A stretch of DNA of 64,000 nucleotides from Kibdelosporangium sp. MJ126-NF4 (GTDB taxonomy: Bacteria > Actinomycetota > Actinomycetes > Mycobacteriales > Pseudonocardiaceae), in the NCBI RefSeq assembly GCF_000826545.1, contig NZ_CDME01000007.1, forward strand, positions 124,001 to 188,000, given 5' to 3'. Both the position numbers and the translations under genes were made by a program. Shown here piece by piece: positions 23,975 through 32,700 of the stretch. The number at the start of each line of letters is the position of its first letter. Position 1 is the first letter of the stretch. The notes beneath the pieces are model-generated. The model saw nothing but the letters and a program-made list of their open reading frames with translations, was not told the DNA's origin and did no database searches.

Positions 23975-25132
23975 ATGTGGACGTTGGACCGGCCCACCAC
24001 ACGCACCGGCCGGATGGTCGACTGTGTGGTGGCGGTCGGCTGCGCGGCGGGCACGACGCCACCCGTGGTCGCGGGATCCATCTACGGCTACCTCGACTGG
24101 CTGCCGCCGATGTGGGTGTGGCTCCCGGCCACGGTACTCCTGGGGGCCACGGCGTGGTGGCGTCGACGCTGGCCGTTGCCGTTCGTGGCCGTCGCACTGG
24201 CGGGCTGGGTGGTGCTGTCCGGGATCGTCGCGGTCGTGGTCGCGCAGTACACGGTGGCCGAGCGCCACCGCTCCTGGCGGATCACCACGGCGACCACGCT
24301 GGCTACACTCGGGATCGTCGGGGTGCCGATCTGGTGGCTCGGCGGACTCGACGCAAGCCTGCCGGTAAGCGTGGCTGTGTGCGTGGCTCCCGCGCTGCTG
24401 GGCCTGTACGTCGGCACCCGCCGCGAACTGATCGCCGAGATGCGTGAACGGGCCGAACGCGCTGAACGGGATCAGGACCTGCGGATCAGGCAGGCGCGCA
24501 GTGCGGAACGCAACCAGATCGCCCGCGACATGCACGACGTCGTCACTCACAGGGTGTCACTCATGGTGCTGCACGCCACCGCGCTCGAAGCCGTGGACGG
24601 CCGCGACGCCAACACGTTCGCCAGGCAGATCGGGGCGATCGGACGGGACGCGCTCGACGAACTGCGTTCGTTGGTTGAGGTGTTGCGGGACGACACCGGG
24701 CCGGGCGGTGCGGCGCCGCTCCGGCCGGAACCGGGCCTGGCTGACCTCGTCGGCCTGGTGGACCAGTCCCGCGACCTCGGTATGCCGGTCACGTTGGAGT
24801 TGGTGGGCACGACGGGGACCAAGCCGCCGACGTTGGTGGAGCACGCGCTGTACCGCGTCGTTCAGGAGGCACTCACCAACGTGCGCAAGCACGTGGGCAA
24901 CGCCAAGACCCACGTCCGGGTGCGGAGGGAGCCGGACGGGCTGCGCCTCACCGTGGCGAACCGAGCCGGTACTGATGCCGGAGCCCGTCAGCTCCCCGGC
25001 GGTGGACACGGCCTGATCGGCATCGCCGAACGGATCAGGCTCGTCGGCGGCGATCTGACCACGCAGTCCACTCCGGACGGCGGATTCCTCGTCGAGGCCA
25101 CCGTGCCGCTCTCCCCTGAGCAGAGCCGATGA
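23975..25132 (+). CDS. NarL-type sensor histidine kinase
   Basis: The 385-residue protein has about five membrane spans (residues 14-150), then a HisKA_3 dimerisation helix with the phosphoacceptor His187 in ARDMHDVVTHRVS. The HATPase domain has VVQEALTNVRKHV as N-box and GGGHGLIGIAERI as G-box. In-frame ATGs at 23939 and 23954 are possible; 23975 is favoured by the promoter position. It overlaps the response regulator by 4 bp (ATGA). Confidence 0.88.
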   Translation: MWTLDRPTTRTGRMVDCVVAVGCAAGTTPPVVAGSIYGYLDWLPPMWVWLPATVLLGATAWWRRRWPLPFVAVALAGWVVLSGIVAVVVAQYTVAERHRSWRITTATTLATLGIVGVPIWWLGGLDASLPVSVAVCVAPALLGLYVGTRRELIAEMRERAERAERDQDLRIRQARSAERNQIARDMHDVVTHRVSLMVLHATALEAVDGRDANTFARQIGAIGRDALDELRSLVEVLRDDTGPGGAAPLRPEPGLADLVGLVDQSRDLGMPVTLELVGTTGTKPPTLVEHALYRVVQEALTNVRKHVGNAKTHVRVRREPDGLRLTVANRAGTDAGARQLPGGGHGLIGIAERIRLVGGDLTTQSTPDGGFLVEATVPLSPEQSR

Positions 25133-25779
25133 TCCGCGTGCTCGTCACCGACGACGAGTGGATGGTGCGCACCATGCTGCGCACCATCCTCGATGCCGCG
25201 GACGACATCACCATCATCGGCGAGGCCGCTGACGGAGCCGAGGCGGTCAGCCTGGCCCGGTCGACGCGACCGGACGTGGTCCTGATGGACATCCGCATGC
25301 CCCGCGCGGACGGGCTCGCGGCCACCCGGCAGCTCCGGCAGTTGCCCAATCCGCCCAAGGTGGTGGTACTGACCACTTTCGACCTCGACGAGTACGTGCA
25401 CACCGCGCTGCGCAACGGAGCCGTCGGCTTTCTCCTCAAGGACGCCACGGCAACCGAGATGCTCACCGCGGTCCGCAGCGCTGCGGCGGGCGACGCCATG
25501 CTCTCCCCGAAGATCACCCGCCGACTGCTCGACCGGTTCACCGACCCCGACAACGGCCGCAAGGTCAACGCCAACCGCCGGCTCGAAGTACTGACGACCA
25601 AGGAACGTGAAGTACTCACCGCGATCGCCCGCGGCATGGCCAACACCGACATCGCCGCCCACCTCCACCTCAGCGAAGCCACCGTGAAGACCCACGTCAG
25701 CCGGATCCTCGGCAAGCTCTCGCTGACCAACCGCGTGCAGGCCGCGATCCTCGCCCACCACGCCGGTCTACTCGACTAG
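25129..25779 (+). CDS. NarL/FixJ-family response regulator
   Basis: The 216-residue protein has a receiver domain (acidic pair in TDDE, phosphoacceptor Asp54 in VVLMDIRMP, Lys104 in FLLKDAT) and a C-terminal LuxR-type helix-turn-helix (LTTKEREVLTAIARGMANTDIAAHLHLSE). It is translationally coupled to the kinase. The membrane ferredoxin reductase operon, transcribed divergently from the kinase, is the likely target; that is inferred from position only. Confidence 0.93.
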   Translation: MIRVLVTDDEWMVRTMLRTILDAADDITIIGEAADGAEAVSLARSTRPDVVLMDIRMPRADGLAATRQLRQLPNPPKVVVLTTFDLDEYVHTALRNGAVGFLLKDATATEMLTAVRSAAAGDAMLSPKITRRLLDRFTDPDNGRKVNANRRLEVLTTKEREVLTAIARGMANTDIAAHLHLSEATVKTHVSRILGKLSLTNRVQAAILAHHAGLLD

Positions 25780-25821
25780 CGCGTGTTTCATATGTCCGGT
25801 CGATGAGAGTCGGGATCGGGG

Positions 25822-27234
25822 TCAGTCGGCCAGCATCCTGAGCAACTCCGGGCGCGAGGGCCCAGGCGGAACCGGCATCTCCCGGCCTTTCGCCGCGGCC
25901 GCGGCACGCTCGACCAGCCCTGGGCGGGCGAGCAGTTCCTCGAACGGAGTCAACAGCATCGCGTTCTCCGCGAAGACGCGGAAGAAGTCCGCGTCGTGGC
26001 CACTGGCCACAAGCAGGTCATACAACGGGTCCGTGCCATGGGCAGGTACTTGCGGGGGACGGCCGTTGATCGACGCGTCGATCTGGTCCGCGCGGCCCCG
26101 GCTCATCTGAACGGTGTCGCGATAGCAGGGAATCATCCGCTCCGTCAGCATGGCGTCGTGTTCCATGGCCAGCTTGACCGGATCGTCCAGGTGGTCCCGC
26201 ACAGTCTCGGCGGTGCCGACCGCCTGGATGAGCCCCATGCTCATCCCGCGCCCATACGTGGGATTCGTCATCGCCACCGAGTCGCCGACCGCGAGCACTC
26301 CGGTCGCCACCGGCCTGCCGTCCACAACGAACCGGCGGAGCCGTTCTGTGTTGCCACCTATGACACGTATCCCGCCGTCGGCCTCGCCCGCCAGCAGATG
26401 CGCGTGATCAGCGCAGGCTCGAATCAGGTCCGTCCACTTGTCGACGTGGCGCAACTCCTTCAGTTCCTGATCGGCCGACGACACCACGACGGTCAACGAC
26501 CAGTACCCCCGGTCCCCCGGCACGGTGACGATCGAATAGCTGTCGAACAGGTGGCCAAGCCCACCGTCGGGCATCTCCGGGATTTCCCCGTCGCGCGAGT
26601 GGAAGAACCGCGTGTAGTACGCGGTTCTGGCGTCCTCGGTCTTCTCGTACGGCGGCCGGGCGCCCAGGTCCCCGAGCCAGTCCGGCAGACGTGTCCGGCG
26701 ACCCGAGGCATCGACAACGAGGTCCGCGCCGATGTCCTCCCCGGCAGACGTGCGCACACCGGCCACCCGAGGTATTCCGTCTACAGTGGACGTTTCAGCG
26801 ATCAGCCCGGTCACGTCGACGCCCCGCCGGATGGCGACCGACCGGCGAGCGCAGCTCGCCATCGCGTACTCCAGGACGGGGCGGCGAACGGCGAGGGTGT
26901 CGAACCTGTCGTCGCCTGGGCGTGGCGCACGGTCCTTGATCCGGGACGGCTGCACCGAGAGGAAGTTGAACCTGCTCGCCCCGGCTTCAAGCATGACGTC
27001 CAGCGCTTCGGGTACATGCTCCCGAAGAATCCGGTAGCCCCGGGGACTGAGCAGGTGCGCCTGGTGAAACTGGCTGATTCCGCGCCGGGTCCAGCTCGAC
27101 CAGGCCGCCGCGGGGGAGTTCGGAACCGCCTCGCCGCCCTGGTCGAGGACGACGACCTCCAAGCCGTCCCTGGCCAGCATCATCGCCGTCGACAACCCGG
27201 TGATTCCGCCACCGACAACAACAACTCTGCCCAT
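25822..27234 (-). CDS. FAD-dependent oxidoreductase (tryptophan-halogenase/geranylgeranyl-reductase-like)
   Basis: The 470-residue flavoprotein has N-terminal dinucleotide fold VVVGGGITGLSTAMMLARDG and a later FAD motif, GVLAVGDSVAMTNPTYGRGMSMG. The motif and length place it with group A flavin monooxygenases/reductases. The tryptophan-halogenase WxWxIP motif is absent. Substrate unknown. It is divergent from the thioesterase gene at 27434. Confidence 0.8.
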   Translation of the reverse strand: MGRVVVVGGGITGLSTAMMLARDGLEVVVLDQGGEAVPNSPAAAWSSWTRRGISQFHQAHLLSPRGYRILREHVPEALDVMLEAGASRFNFLSVQPSRIKDRAPRPGDDRFDTLAVRRPVLEYAMASCARRSVAIRRGVDVTGLIAETSTVDGIPRVAGVRTSAGEDIGADLVVDASGRRTRLPDWLGDLGARPPYEKTEDARTAYYTRFFHSRDGEIPEMPDGGLGHLFDSYSIVTVPGDRGYWSLTVVVSSADQELKELRHVDKWTDLIRACADHAHLLAGEADGGIRVIGGNTERLRRFVVDGRPVATGVLAVGDSVAMTNPTYGRGMSMGLIQAVGTAETVRDHLDDPVKLAMEHDAMLTERMIPCYRDTVQMSRGRADQIDASINGRPPQVPAHGTDPLYDLLVASGHDADFFRVFAENAMLLTPFEELLARPGLVERAAAAAKGREMPVPPGPSRPELLRMLAD

Positions 27235-27433
27235 CGGAAACCTACCCTCACACCCGATCGAGAAACCCCGTGATCACATTCTGGCACAAGAAAAGAATGC
27301 CGGTACGCCCCGACAAACAGGACACCTCGACCGGTTGGCAGATAATGGCCACACTTGCCCGAAATGGCACTTCGCGCTGACCATACGGGCAATGAGTCGC
27401 AATTCCGGATACGTCGTGGTTATCATCGGAACC

Positions 27434-28309
27434 ATGATCGAGAACGGCGTTTCAGTACTTCCGGCGCGGACCGATGTCCGGATTCGCCAGGCTGATCGCG
27501 GCCGGGACAACTCGGCGGGAACGATCGGGATGATTCGCTGGCTTGAGGACGTCCGGCTGCGGATCAGGCTGCGTCGTTTCGAACGACTCGTGACCGAGGG
27601 GCGATTCGAACGTTTCCAGATCCTGCTCGTCAGCCAGGGCGTCGACAGGCTCGCACCCGTCGGCCCGGCGGTGACCACTGTCGAGGTGCACACCGGTATC
27701 CGTCGCATCGGGCGGTCGTCGTTCAGCTACGAGCACTCGATCTTCGCCGACGGCAAACAGGTGGGCAGCGGAGAGGCGACCGTGGTGCTCGGCGGCGCCG
27801 CCGGCCCACTCACCCTGCCCGACGAACTGATCGCGGACCTCACCGACCTGCGGGCGCCCGAATCGGATCAGGCCGCCATGCCCCGCCCGGGTGCCGAACG
27901 CCCACGACGAGACCGCTACGCGCACTTCTTCCCGCTGCGCTCGCGCATCGGCGACGTCGACATGAACCATCACGTCAACTACATCGCGCTGGCCACTTGG
28001 TACGACGAAGCCATCGCGGCGTTCACCATCCAGACGATCGGAACCGACAGCGGAGTGCCGGACCTGCCCGCATGGTCGTACCGGGTCCAGTACTCCGGCG
28101 AAGTGACCTATCCCGGCGACTACGAGATCGGCCTCTCCGTCAGCTCCTTCGACGCCGACGCCGTGCACTACGAACTCGCCGTGTTCCGCGGCGACGAATG
28201 CCTGGGCATTGCCGACGCCACCGGCTCACGCGGCGAACTGCCCGCCGACCCCCTCAGCCAGCGCGCCGCGCCACAACACGCCGCCACTACGAACGAACCC
28301 GCTGAGTAG
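27434..28309 (+). CDS. Acyl-CoA thioesterase with two hotdog domains
   Basis: The 291-residue protein has an N-terminal hotdog half (about 30-140: VDRLAPVGPAVTTVEVHTGIRRIGRSSF). The better conserved C-terminal half (about 165-270) has GDVDMNHHVNYIALATWYDEA, the 4HBT-like pattern of acyl-ACP/acyl-CoA thioesterases. Upstream in-frame ATGs such as 27392 cannot be excluded. The next gene starts 9 bp downstream. Confidence 0.8.
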   Translation: MIENGVSVLPARTDVRIRQADRGRDNSAGTIGMIRWLEDVRLRIRLRRFERLVTEGRFERFQILLVSQGVDRLAPVGPAVTTVEVHTGIRRIGRSSFSYEHSIFADGKQVGSGEATVVLGGAAGPLTLPDELIADLTDLRAPESDQAAMPRPGAERPRRDRYAHFFPLRSRIGDVDMNHHVNYIALATWYDEAIAAFTIQTIGTDSGVPDLPAWSYRVQYSGEVTYPGDYEIGLSVSSFDADAVHYELAVFRGDECLGIADATGSRGELPADPLSQRAAPQHAATTNEPAE

Positions 28310-28318
28310 CACTAGCTT

Positions 28319-29218
28319 GTGGGAGTGAAACACAGGATGCTGGCCACGATCCCCGCGCTGGCTCTGGCGACGCTGGGCGCCGCCTGCGGGACGGTGAACG
28401 ACCAGAAAGCGTCACAAACCCAGGTGGTGATCCCCATGCCTGCCAAGGACGACAAGCTGGCGGCCATGGTGCCCGACGACATCAAGCAGGACGGCAGGAT
28501 CCTCGTCGGCCAGGACCAGACCAACCCGCCGACCGAGTTCGTGGAGAACGGCCAGGTCCTCGGTATGGACGTGGACCTCGGCAGGGCCATCGGCCAGAAA
28601 CTGGGCGTGCGGGTCGAGTTCGAGAACTCCAGCTTCGACGGCATCATCCCGGGCGTGAAGGCAGGCCGGTACGAGGCAGCGATGTCCTCGTTCACGATCA
28701 ACGCGGACCGGATCAAGGAGGTCGACATGGTGTCGTACCTCAGCGCGGGCATATCGGGCGCGACCGCGAAGGGCAACCCGGACAAGCTCACACTGGACAC
28801 GCTGTGCGGCAAGAACGTGGCGGTACAGAAGGGCACCCTTGCCGTGGAGGATCTCACTGCCCGCGGCGAGAAGTGCAAGTCGGCGGGCCTGCGGGAGGTC
28901 AACGTCCAGCAGTTCCAGAACCAGACCGACGCGAACCTGGCGCTGAGCTCCAAACGAGTACACGCGATGTTCGCCGACTCCCCGATCGTCGACTACATGA
29001 TCAAACAGACGGGCGACACGCTGGAACAGATCGGCCACGTCTACAACACGGCGCCCTACGGTCTGGTACTGCCGAAGGGCAAAGGCGACTACGCCAAAGC
29101 GGTCCAGGGCGCGGTCCAGGCGCTGATGGACGACGGGACCTACCAGAAAATACTGGCCAAATGGGGTGTGCAGGGCACGATTCCCCGCAGTGAGGTGAAT
29201 CCGGCCTCCACCGGCTGA
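28319..29218 (+). CDS. Lipoprotein solute-binding protein, ABC amino-acid type
   Basis: The protein has 299 residues including a lipoprotein signal whose lipobox LGAAC places the acylated Cys at about residue 23. A family-3 solute-binding domain follows: ILVGQDQTNPPTEFVENGQVLGMDVDLGRAIGQ, then the SSFDGIIPGVKAGRYEAAMSSF pattern. GTG at 28319, GTG at 28325 and ATG at 28337 are possible starts; the GTGs keep the positive signal region. No permease or ATPase gene is adjacent, so it is an orphan binding protein here. Confidence 0.87.
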   Translation: MGVKHRMLATIPALALATLGAACGTVNDQKASQTQVVIPMPAKDDKLAAMVPDDIKQDGRILVGQDQTNPPTEFVENGQVLGMDVDLGRAIGQKLGVRVEFENSSFDGIIPGVKAGRYEAAMSSFTINADRIKEVDMVSYLSAGISGATAKGNPDKLTLDTLCGKNVAVQKGTLAVEDLTARGEKCKSAGLREVNVQQFQNQTDANLALSSKRVHAMFADSPIVDYMIKQTGDTLEQIGHVYNTAPYGLVLPKGKGDYAKAVQGAVQALMDDGTYQKILAKWGVQGTIPRSEVNPASTG

Positions 29219-29246
29219 CGCTGACCCACCTGTACCGTTGGCAGCT

Positions 29247-30662
29247 GTGCGTGATCGACCGGCTGACGGCGGTTCCCGGGCAGCTGGCCTGGACCTGCAT
29301 CTGGCACCGTTGGGCGGGCGTGGACGAACCAGTCTGATGGACGCCTTCCGGGAGGCGATCCGCGCCGGTCGACTGCTGCCAGGCACCCGTCTTCCCTCCA
29401 GCCGCGCCCTGGCCGCGGACCTCGGAGTGGGACGCAACACGGTGGTGCGGGTCTATTCGGAGCTGGTCAGCGAAGGGTGGCTCACCGCACGCCACGGCTC
29501 GGGAACCGAGGTGTCCCGGCGCGCGGCGGAACTTGTGCGTGTCCGGACTCGACGACGTCTGGTGCGACCGCAGCCGCGCCCGGTGCACGATCTGCGGCCC
29601 GGGTATCCGGACTTGTCGTCGTTCCCGCGAGAGGAATGGGCCCGCGCGATGAAGCGGGCGGTCTCCGCCGCCCCCTTCGACGCGTTCGGATACGCCCACC
29701 CGGCGGGCAGAGTGGAGTTGCGTGAAGCACTGGCCGGGTACCTGACGAGGGCGCGAGGGGTGCGTGCCCGAGCGGACAACATCGTCGTGTGCAGCGGAGC
29801 GGCGCAAGGACTGAGCCTTGTGGCCGGTGCTCTCGCGGAGTTGGGGGTACGGGACGTGGCGGTCGAGGAATTCGGCCTCGCGACCCAGCGCATGGCACTG
29901 GCGAAGGCCGGTCGGGGAACTCCACCGATCCCGGTCGACACCGACGGCGCCGACATCTCGGTACTCGATCGGCTGCCGGATGTGGGTGCGGTGTTGTTGA
30001 CTCCCTCGCACCAGTTCCCGTTGGGCGTGGCGTTGCATCCGGACAGGCGTGCGGCGGTGGTCGACTGGGCGCGCAGGCGGGGCGCGGTCGTCATCGAGGA
30101 CGACTACGACGGCGAGTTCCGCTACGACCGCGCGCCCGTGGGAGCTCTGCAGGGGCTGGACCACGATCACGTGATCTACCTGGGCACTGCGAGCAAGTCG
30201 CTCGCGCCGGGACTGCGTCTCGGCTGGCTTGTCCTCCCGGACCACATGGTCGACATGGTCGCCGGGCAGGTCGGCGAGATGGCGGAGACCGTGGGCTTCG
30301 CCAACCAGTTGGCGATGGCGGAGTTCATCGAATCGGGAGCCTACGACCGGCACATTCGTGCGATGCGTTCACGGTATCGGCAGCGGCGCGGGCAGTTGGT
30401 CGACGCGGTCGCACGGACCTCGACTGCTTCCTCGGTCAGCGGAATGCCCGCCGGGTTGCACGTGCTCCTCGAATTCCCTGCACGGCAGGACCGGCCGGTC
30501 TCGCGTCAGGTCGCCTGGAAGCGGTTGGCTGTCGAACCGCTCGACTTCTTCCGGCATCCGGAGTCCGTGTCGGACCGGGACGGCGTGGTTGTCGGGTTCG
30601 CCGCACCGTCACCCAGCGCCTGGTCCGGAGCGCTGGACGCGCTGGTGAGCCTGCTCCGGTGA
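29247..30662 (+). CDS. MocR/PdxR-type GntR regulator with aminotransferase domain
   Basis: The 471-residue protein has an N-terminal GntR winged helix (about 25-95: LPSSRALAADLGVGRNTVVRVYSEL). A fold-type I aminotransferase domain has the PLP lysine Lys317 in LGTASKSLAPGLRLGW and the EDDYDGEFRYD block. MocR proteins typically bind PLP and direct repeats next to the genes they control. Such repeats follow directly after this gene, in front of the cupin-oxidoreductase operon. The start is GTG 29247, with TTG 29238 possible. Confidence 0.9.
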   Translation: MRDRPADGGSRAAGLDLHLAPLGGRGRTSLMDAFREAIRAGRLLPGTRLPSSRALAADLGVGRNTVVRVYSELVSEGWLTARHGSGTEVSRRAAELVRVRTRRRLVRPQPRPVHDLRPGYPDLSSFPREEWARAMKRAVSAAPFDAFGYAHPAGRVELREALAGYLTRARGVRARADNIVVCSGAAQGLSLVAGALAELGVRDVAVEEFGLATQRMALAKAGRGTPPIPVDTDGADISVLDRLPDVGAVLLTPSHQFPLGVALHPDRRAAVVDWARRRGAVVIEDDYDGEFRYDRAPVGALQGLDHDHVIYLGTASKSLAPGLRLGWLVLPDHMVDMVAGQVGEMAETVGFANQLAMAEFIESGAYDRHIRAMRSRYRQRRGQLVDAVARTSTASSVSGMPAGLHVLLEFPARQDRPVSRQVAWKRLAVEPLDFFRHPESVSDRDGVVVGFAAPSPSAWSGALDALVSLLR

Positions 30663-30723
30663 AGTGGCCCCAGCGCGGGGACGCCAAGTGGCCCCAGGTA
30701 TCCGGCCGGAACCGGGCTAGCGT
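30662..30723 (+). promoter_or_regulatory. MocR-type direct-repeat operator and promoter of the cupin operon
   Basis: AAGTGGCCCCAG occurs at 30662-30673 and identically at 30686-30697, a 24-bp period (about two helical turns). TAGCGT at 30718-30723 is a good -10 box, 7 nt before the cupin ATG, so transcription is probably leaderless. Direct repeats on one face of the helix fit dimeric MocR binding. The upstream gene is the obvious candidate regulator. Confidence 0.6.
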
Positions 30724-30730
30724 CGCAGAC

Positions 30731-31150
30731 ATGTTGGCTGCCGGAAACACGAAGGTCTCCGACCTGCTGTGCGTCACCCCACCGCCGATTCCCGATGGCG
30801 CACACGCGATGACCCAGCTCGTCGAACTCCCACCTGCCGACGCGGGACCGGGGCCGCACCGGCACAGCGGGCCGGTCTTCGGCTACGTGCTAGAAGGACG
30901 GATCCTGTTCGAGCTCGAAGGCGAGGCACCGCGCGAGATCAAGGCGGGCGAGGCGTTCTGGGAGCCGGGCGGAGACGTGGTGCACTACCAGGTCGCCAAT
31001 CTCGAACCGGGGACATGGAGCAGGTTTCTGGCCGTGTGCCTGTGCGCGCCCGGCGTGGACATGATCACCATGCTCGAGCCGCACGAGATCGTCGAACGCG
31101 ACCACCTCCGCCATCCCAGCGCACGCCAGCACACCAAGGACTCGTTGTGA
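30731..31150 (+). CDS. Cupin-domain protein
   Basis: The 139-residue protein has a single cupin barrel with metal-binding motif 1 GPHRHSGPVFGYVLEGRILFE. Its second motif is weaker (GGDVVHYQVAN). It is probably a metal-binding dioxygenase-like or sensor protein. It is coupled to the next gene by GTGA, and downstream of a MocR operator. Confidence 0.85.
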   Translation: MLAAGNTKVSDLLCVTPPPIPDGAHAMTQLVELPPADAGPGPHRHSGPVFGYVLEGRILFELEGEAPREIKAGEAFWEPGGDVVHYQVANLEPGTWSRFLAVCLCAPGVDMITMLEPHEIVERDHLRHPSARQHTKDSL

Positions 31151-32052
31151 GAGCCATCATCGTCCAGGACCGCGCCGCCGGTCTCAACGGTCTGTCCCTG
31201 ACCGACCGCCCTCACCCGCACGCAGCGGAGAACGACGTGATCGTTCGCGTGCACGCGGCGGGATTCACGCCAGGCGAGCTCGACTGGCCCGGCACATGGA
31301 CGGACCGCGCGGGACGAGACCGGACTCCAAGCGTGCCGGGGCACGAGTTGTCCGGCGTCGTGACCGAACTCGGCTACGGCACCACCGGTCTCACCATCGG
31401 GCAACGCGTGTTCGGCGTCGCCGACTGGACCCGGGACGGGACGCTCGCCGAGTACACGGCTGTGGAAGCCCGCAACCTCGCACCACTGCCCGCGGACATC
31501 GACCACACGGTCGGCGCGGCACTGCCGATCTCCGGTCTGACCGCGTGGCAGGCACTGTTCGACCACGGCCGACTCGAGCCCGGACAGACAGTCCTGATCC
31601 ACGGCGCGGCAGGCGGCGTCGGCTCGATCGCGGTGCAACTCGCGCATGAAGCGGGGGCACGAGTCATCGGCACCGGCCGTGCCGACGACCGTGACCTGGT
31701 GCTCGGCCTCGGTGCCGATTCCTTTGTCGCCCTACGAGCCGATCGGCTGGCCGACGTCGGCGAAGTCGATCTGGTACTGGACGTGCTCGGCGGGGAGGTC
31801 CTCGAACGCTCGGCCGGGGTGGTCCGTGCCGGTGGCACGCTGGTCACCATCGCCGAGCCGCCGAAGGTCCGCCCGCGCGACGGCCGGGCGATCTTCTTCG
31901 TCGTCGAACCGGACCGGGCCCGGCTGGCCGAACTGGCGCAGCGGGTCCGGCAAGGCCGCATACGGGTGCTCGTCGGCTCGGTACATCCGTTGGCGGACGC
32001 GCCTGCCGCCTTCGCCGGTCACGGTCGAGGAAAGCGCATCATCCGCGTGTGA
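31147..32052 (+). CDS. Medium-chain NADP-dependent oxidoreductase, quinone type
   Basis: The 301-residue MDR protein starts at a GTG overlapping the cupin stop (GTGA). It has the GroES-like domain (PGHELSGVVTELG) and the nucleotide motif LIHGAAGGVGSIAVQLAHEAGARV. No zinc ligands are seen. It belongs to the same broad family as the product at 229 but is not a close duplicate. With the cupin it forms a small, probably MocR-controlled operon. Confidence 0.87.
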   Translation: MRAIIVQDRAAGLNGLSLTDRPHPHAAENDVIVRVHAAGFTPGELDWPGTWTDRAGRDRTPSVPGHELSGVVTELGYGTTGLTIGQRVFGVADWTRDGTLAEYTAVEARNLAPLPADIDHTVGAALPISGLTAWQALFDHGRLEPGQTVLIHGAAGGVGSIAVQLAHEAGARVIGTGRADDRDLVLGLGADSFVALRADRLADVGEVDLVLDVLGGEVLERSAGVVRAGGTLVTIAEPPKVRPRDGRAIFFVVEPDRARLAELAQRVRQGRIRVLVGSVHPLADAPAAFAGHGRGKRIIRV

Positions 32053-32136
32053 ACGCGGTCCCGAGGTCCTTTCAGAGGCCACCGATCCGCCCTATGACGG
32101 ATGTCCGCCACGAGCTCGTCCGGCTACTGTGCGGAC

Positions 32137-32538
32137 ATGCGATCACTCGTGGTTGTGTTCACGGCCGGATTCCTCGTCACCGCGGCCCTCCCTGCCCAAG
32201 CAGCCGAAACGGCGTGGCTGCACGACGATTCCTACATCTCCGGCGGCAGGGCGACCGCCTACGTCGACGTGAACTGCCCGACGGGCGAGCGCGGCTGGAC
32301 ACTGAAGGTGCGACTCACCTCGGTCAAGCCCAGCCGCCCCAACGCGACGGGATCGGCCACCGTACCGCTGACCTGCCGAGGCGCGAACGAGCAGAACGTG
32401 GTGGACGTCCGTCCGGACAGCGTGCCGTTCTTCGGCAGCCACGACGAACGCAGCAGCGGCGTCGCCGAGGTCATTCGTCCTAACGGGACAGTCGCGGCCA
32501 CGAGCTCCCGCCGGATGCACTTCTACGTCTGGAGCTGA
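32137..32538 (+). CDS. Small secreted protein of unknown function
   Basis: The protein has 133 residues with a clear signal peptide (MRSLVVVFTAGFLVTAALPAQA). The mature domain is about 110 residues, probably beta-rich, with two cysteines (VNCPTGERGW and LTCRGANE). TACTGT ends 7 nt before the ATG, which suggests a leaderless transcript. I do not recognise the family. Confidence 0.75.
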   Translation: MRSLVVVFTAGFLVTAALPAQAAETAWLHDDSYISGGRATAYVDVNCPTGERGWTLKVRLTSVKPSRPNATGSATVPLTCRGANEQNVVDVRPDSVPFFGSHDERSSGVAEVIRPNGTVAATSSRRMHFYVWS

Positions 32539-32700
32539 GCAGGCTGTCTCTCCGTTCTCGCGGTGGCGGCGGAACGCTTGTGACATCCTGTGCCCTGTCG
32601 ATCGGCCAGACGGATACAGGCGGTAGTAGGTGCAGACGCCCGGCGAGGGGATGCGGGAGTTCGGGTCCAGGATCGTCACCGCCTTCGGGGCCAGTGACTG
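32539..32700. other. Intergenic, 162 bp, with a possible gene remnant on the minus strand
   Basis: On the minus strand one frame reads SLAPKAVTILDPNSRIPSPG and then VCTYYRLYPSG, more protein-like than chance, but it lacks a convincing start and runs on into low-complexity sequence. It may be the relic of a gene. No strong promoter for the following toxin gene is evident. Confidence 0.3.

Noticed and set aside
22104..24550. Fusion of the ferredoxin reductase to a longer N-terminus
   Set aside because: The upstream part is antisense to the kinase gene and carries no domain; ATG 23833 has a ribosome site and opens the membrane domain.
25780..25821. Possible terminator between the response regulator and the FAD oxidoreductase
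   Set aside because: No stem longer than about 5 bp could be drawn.
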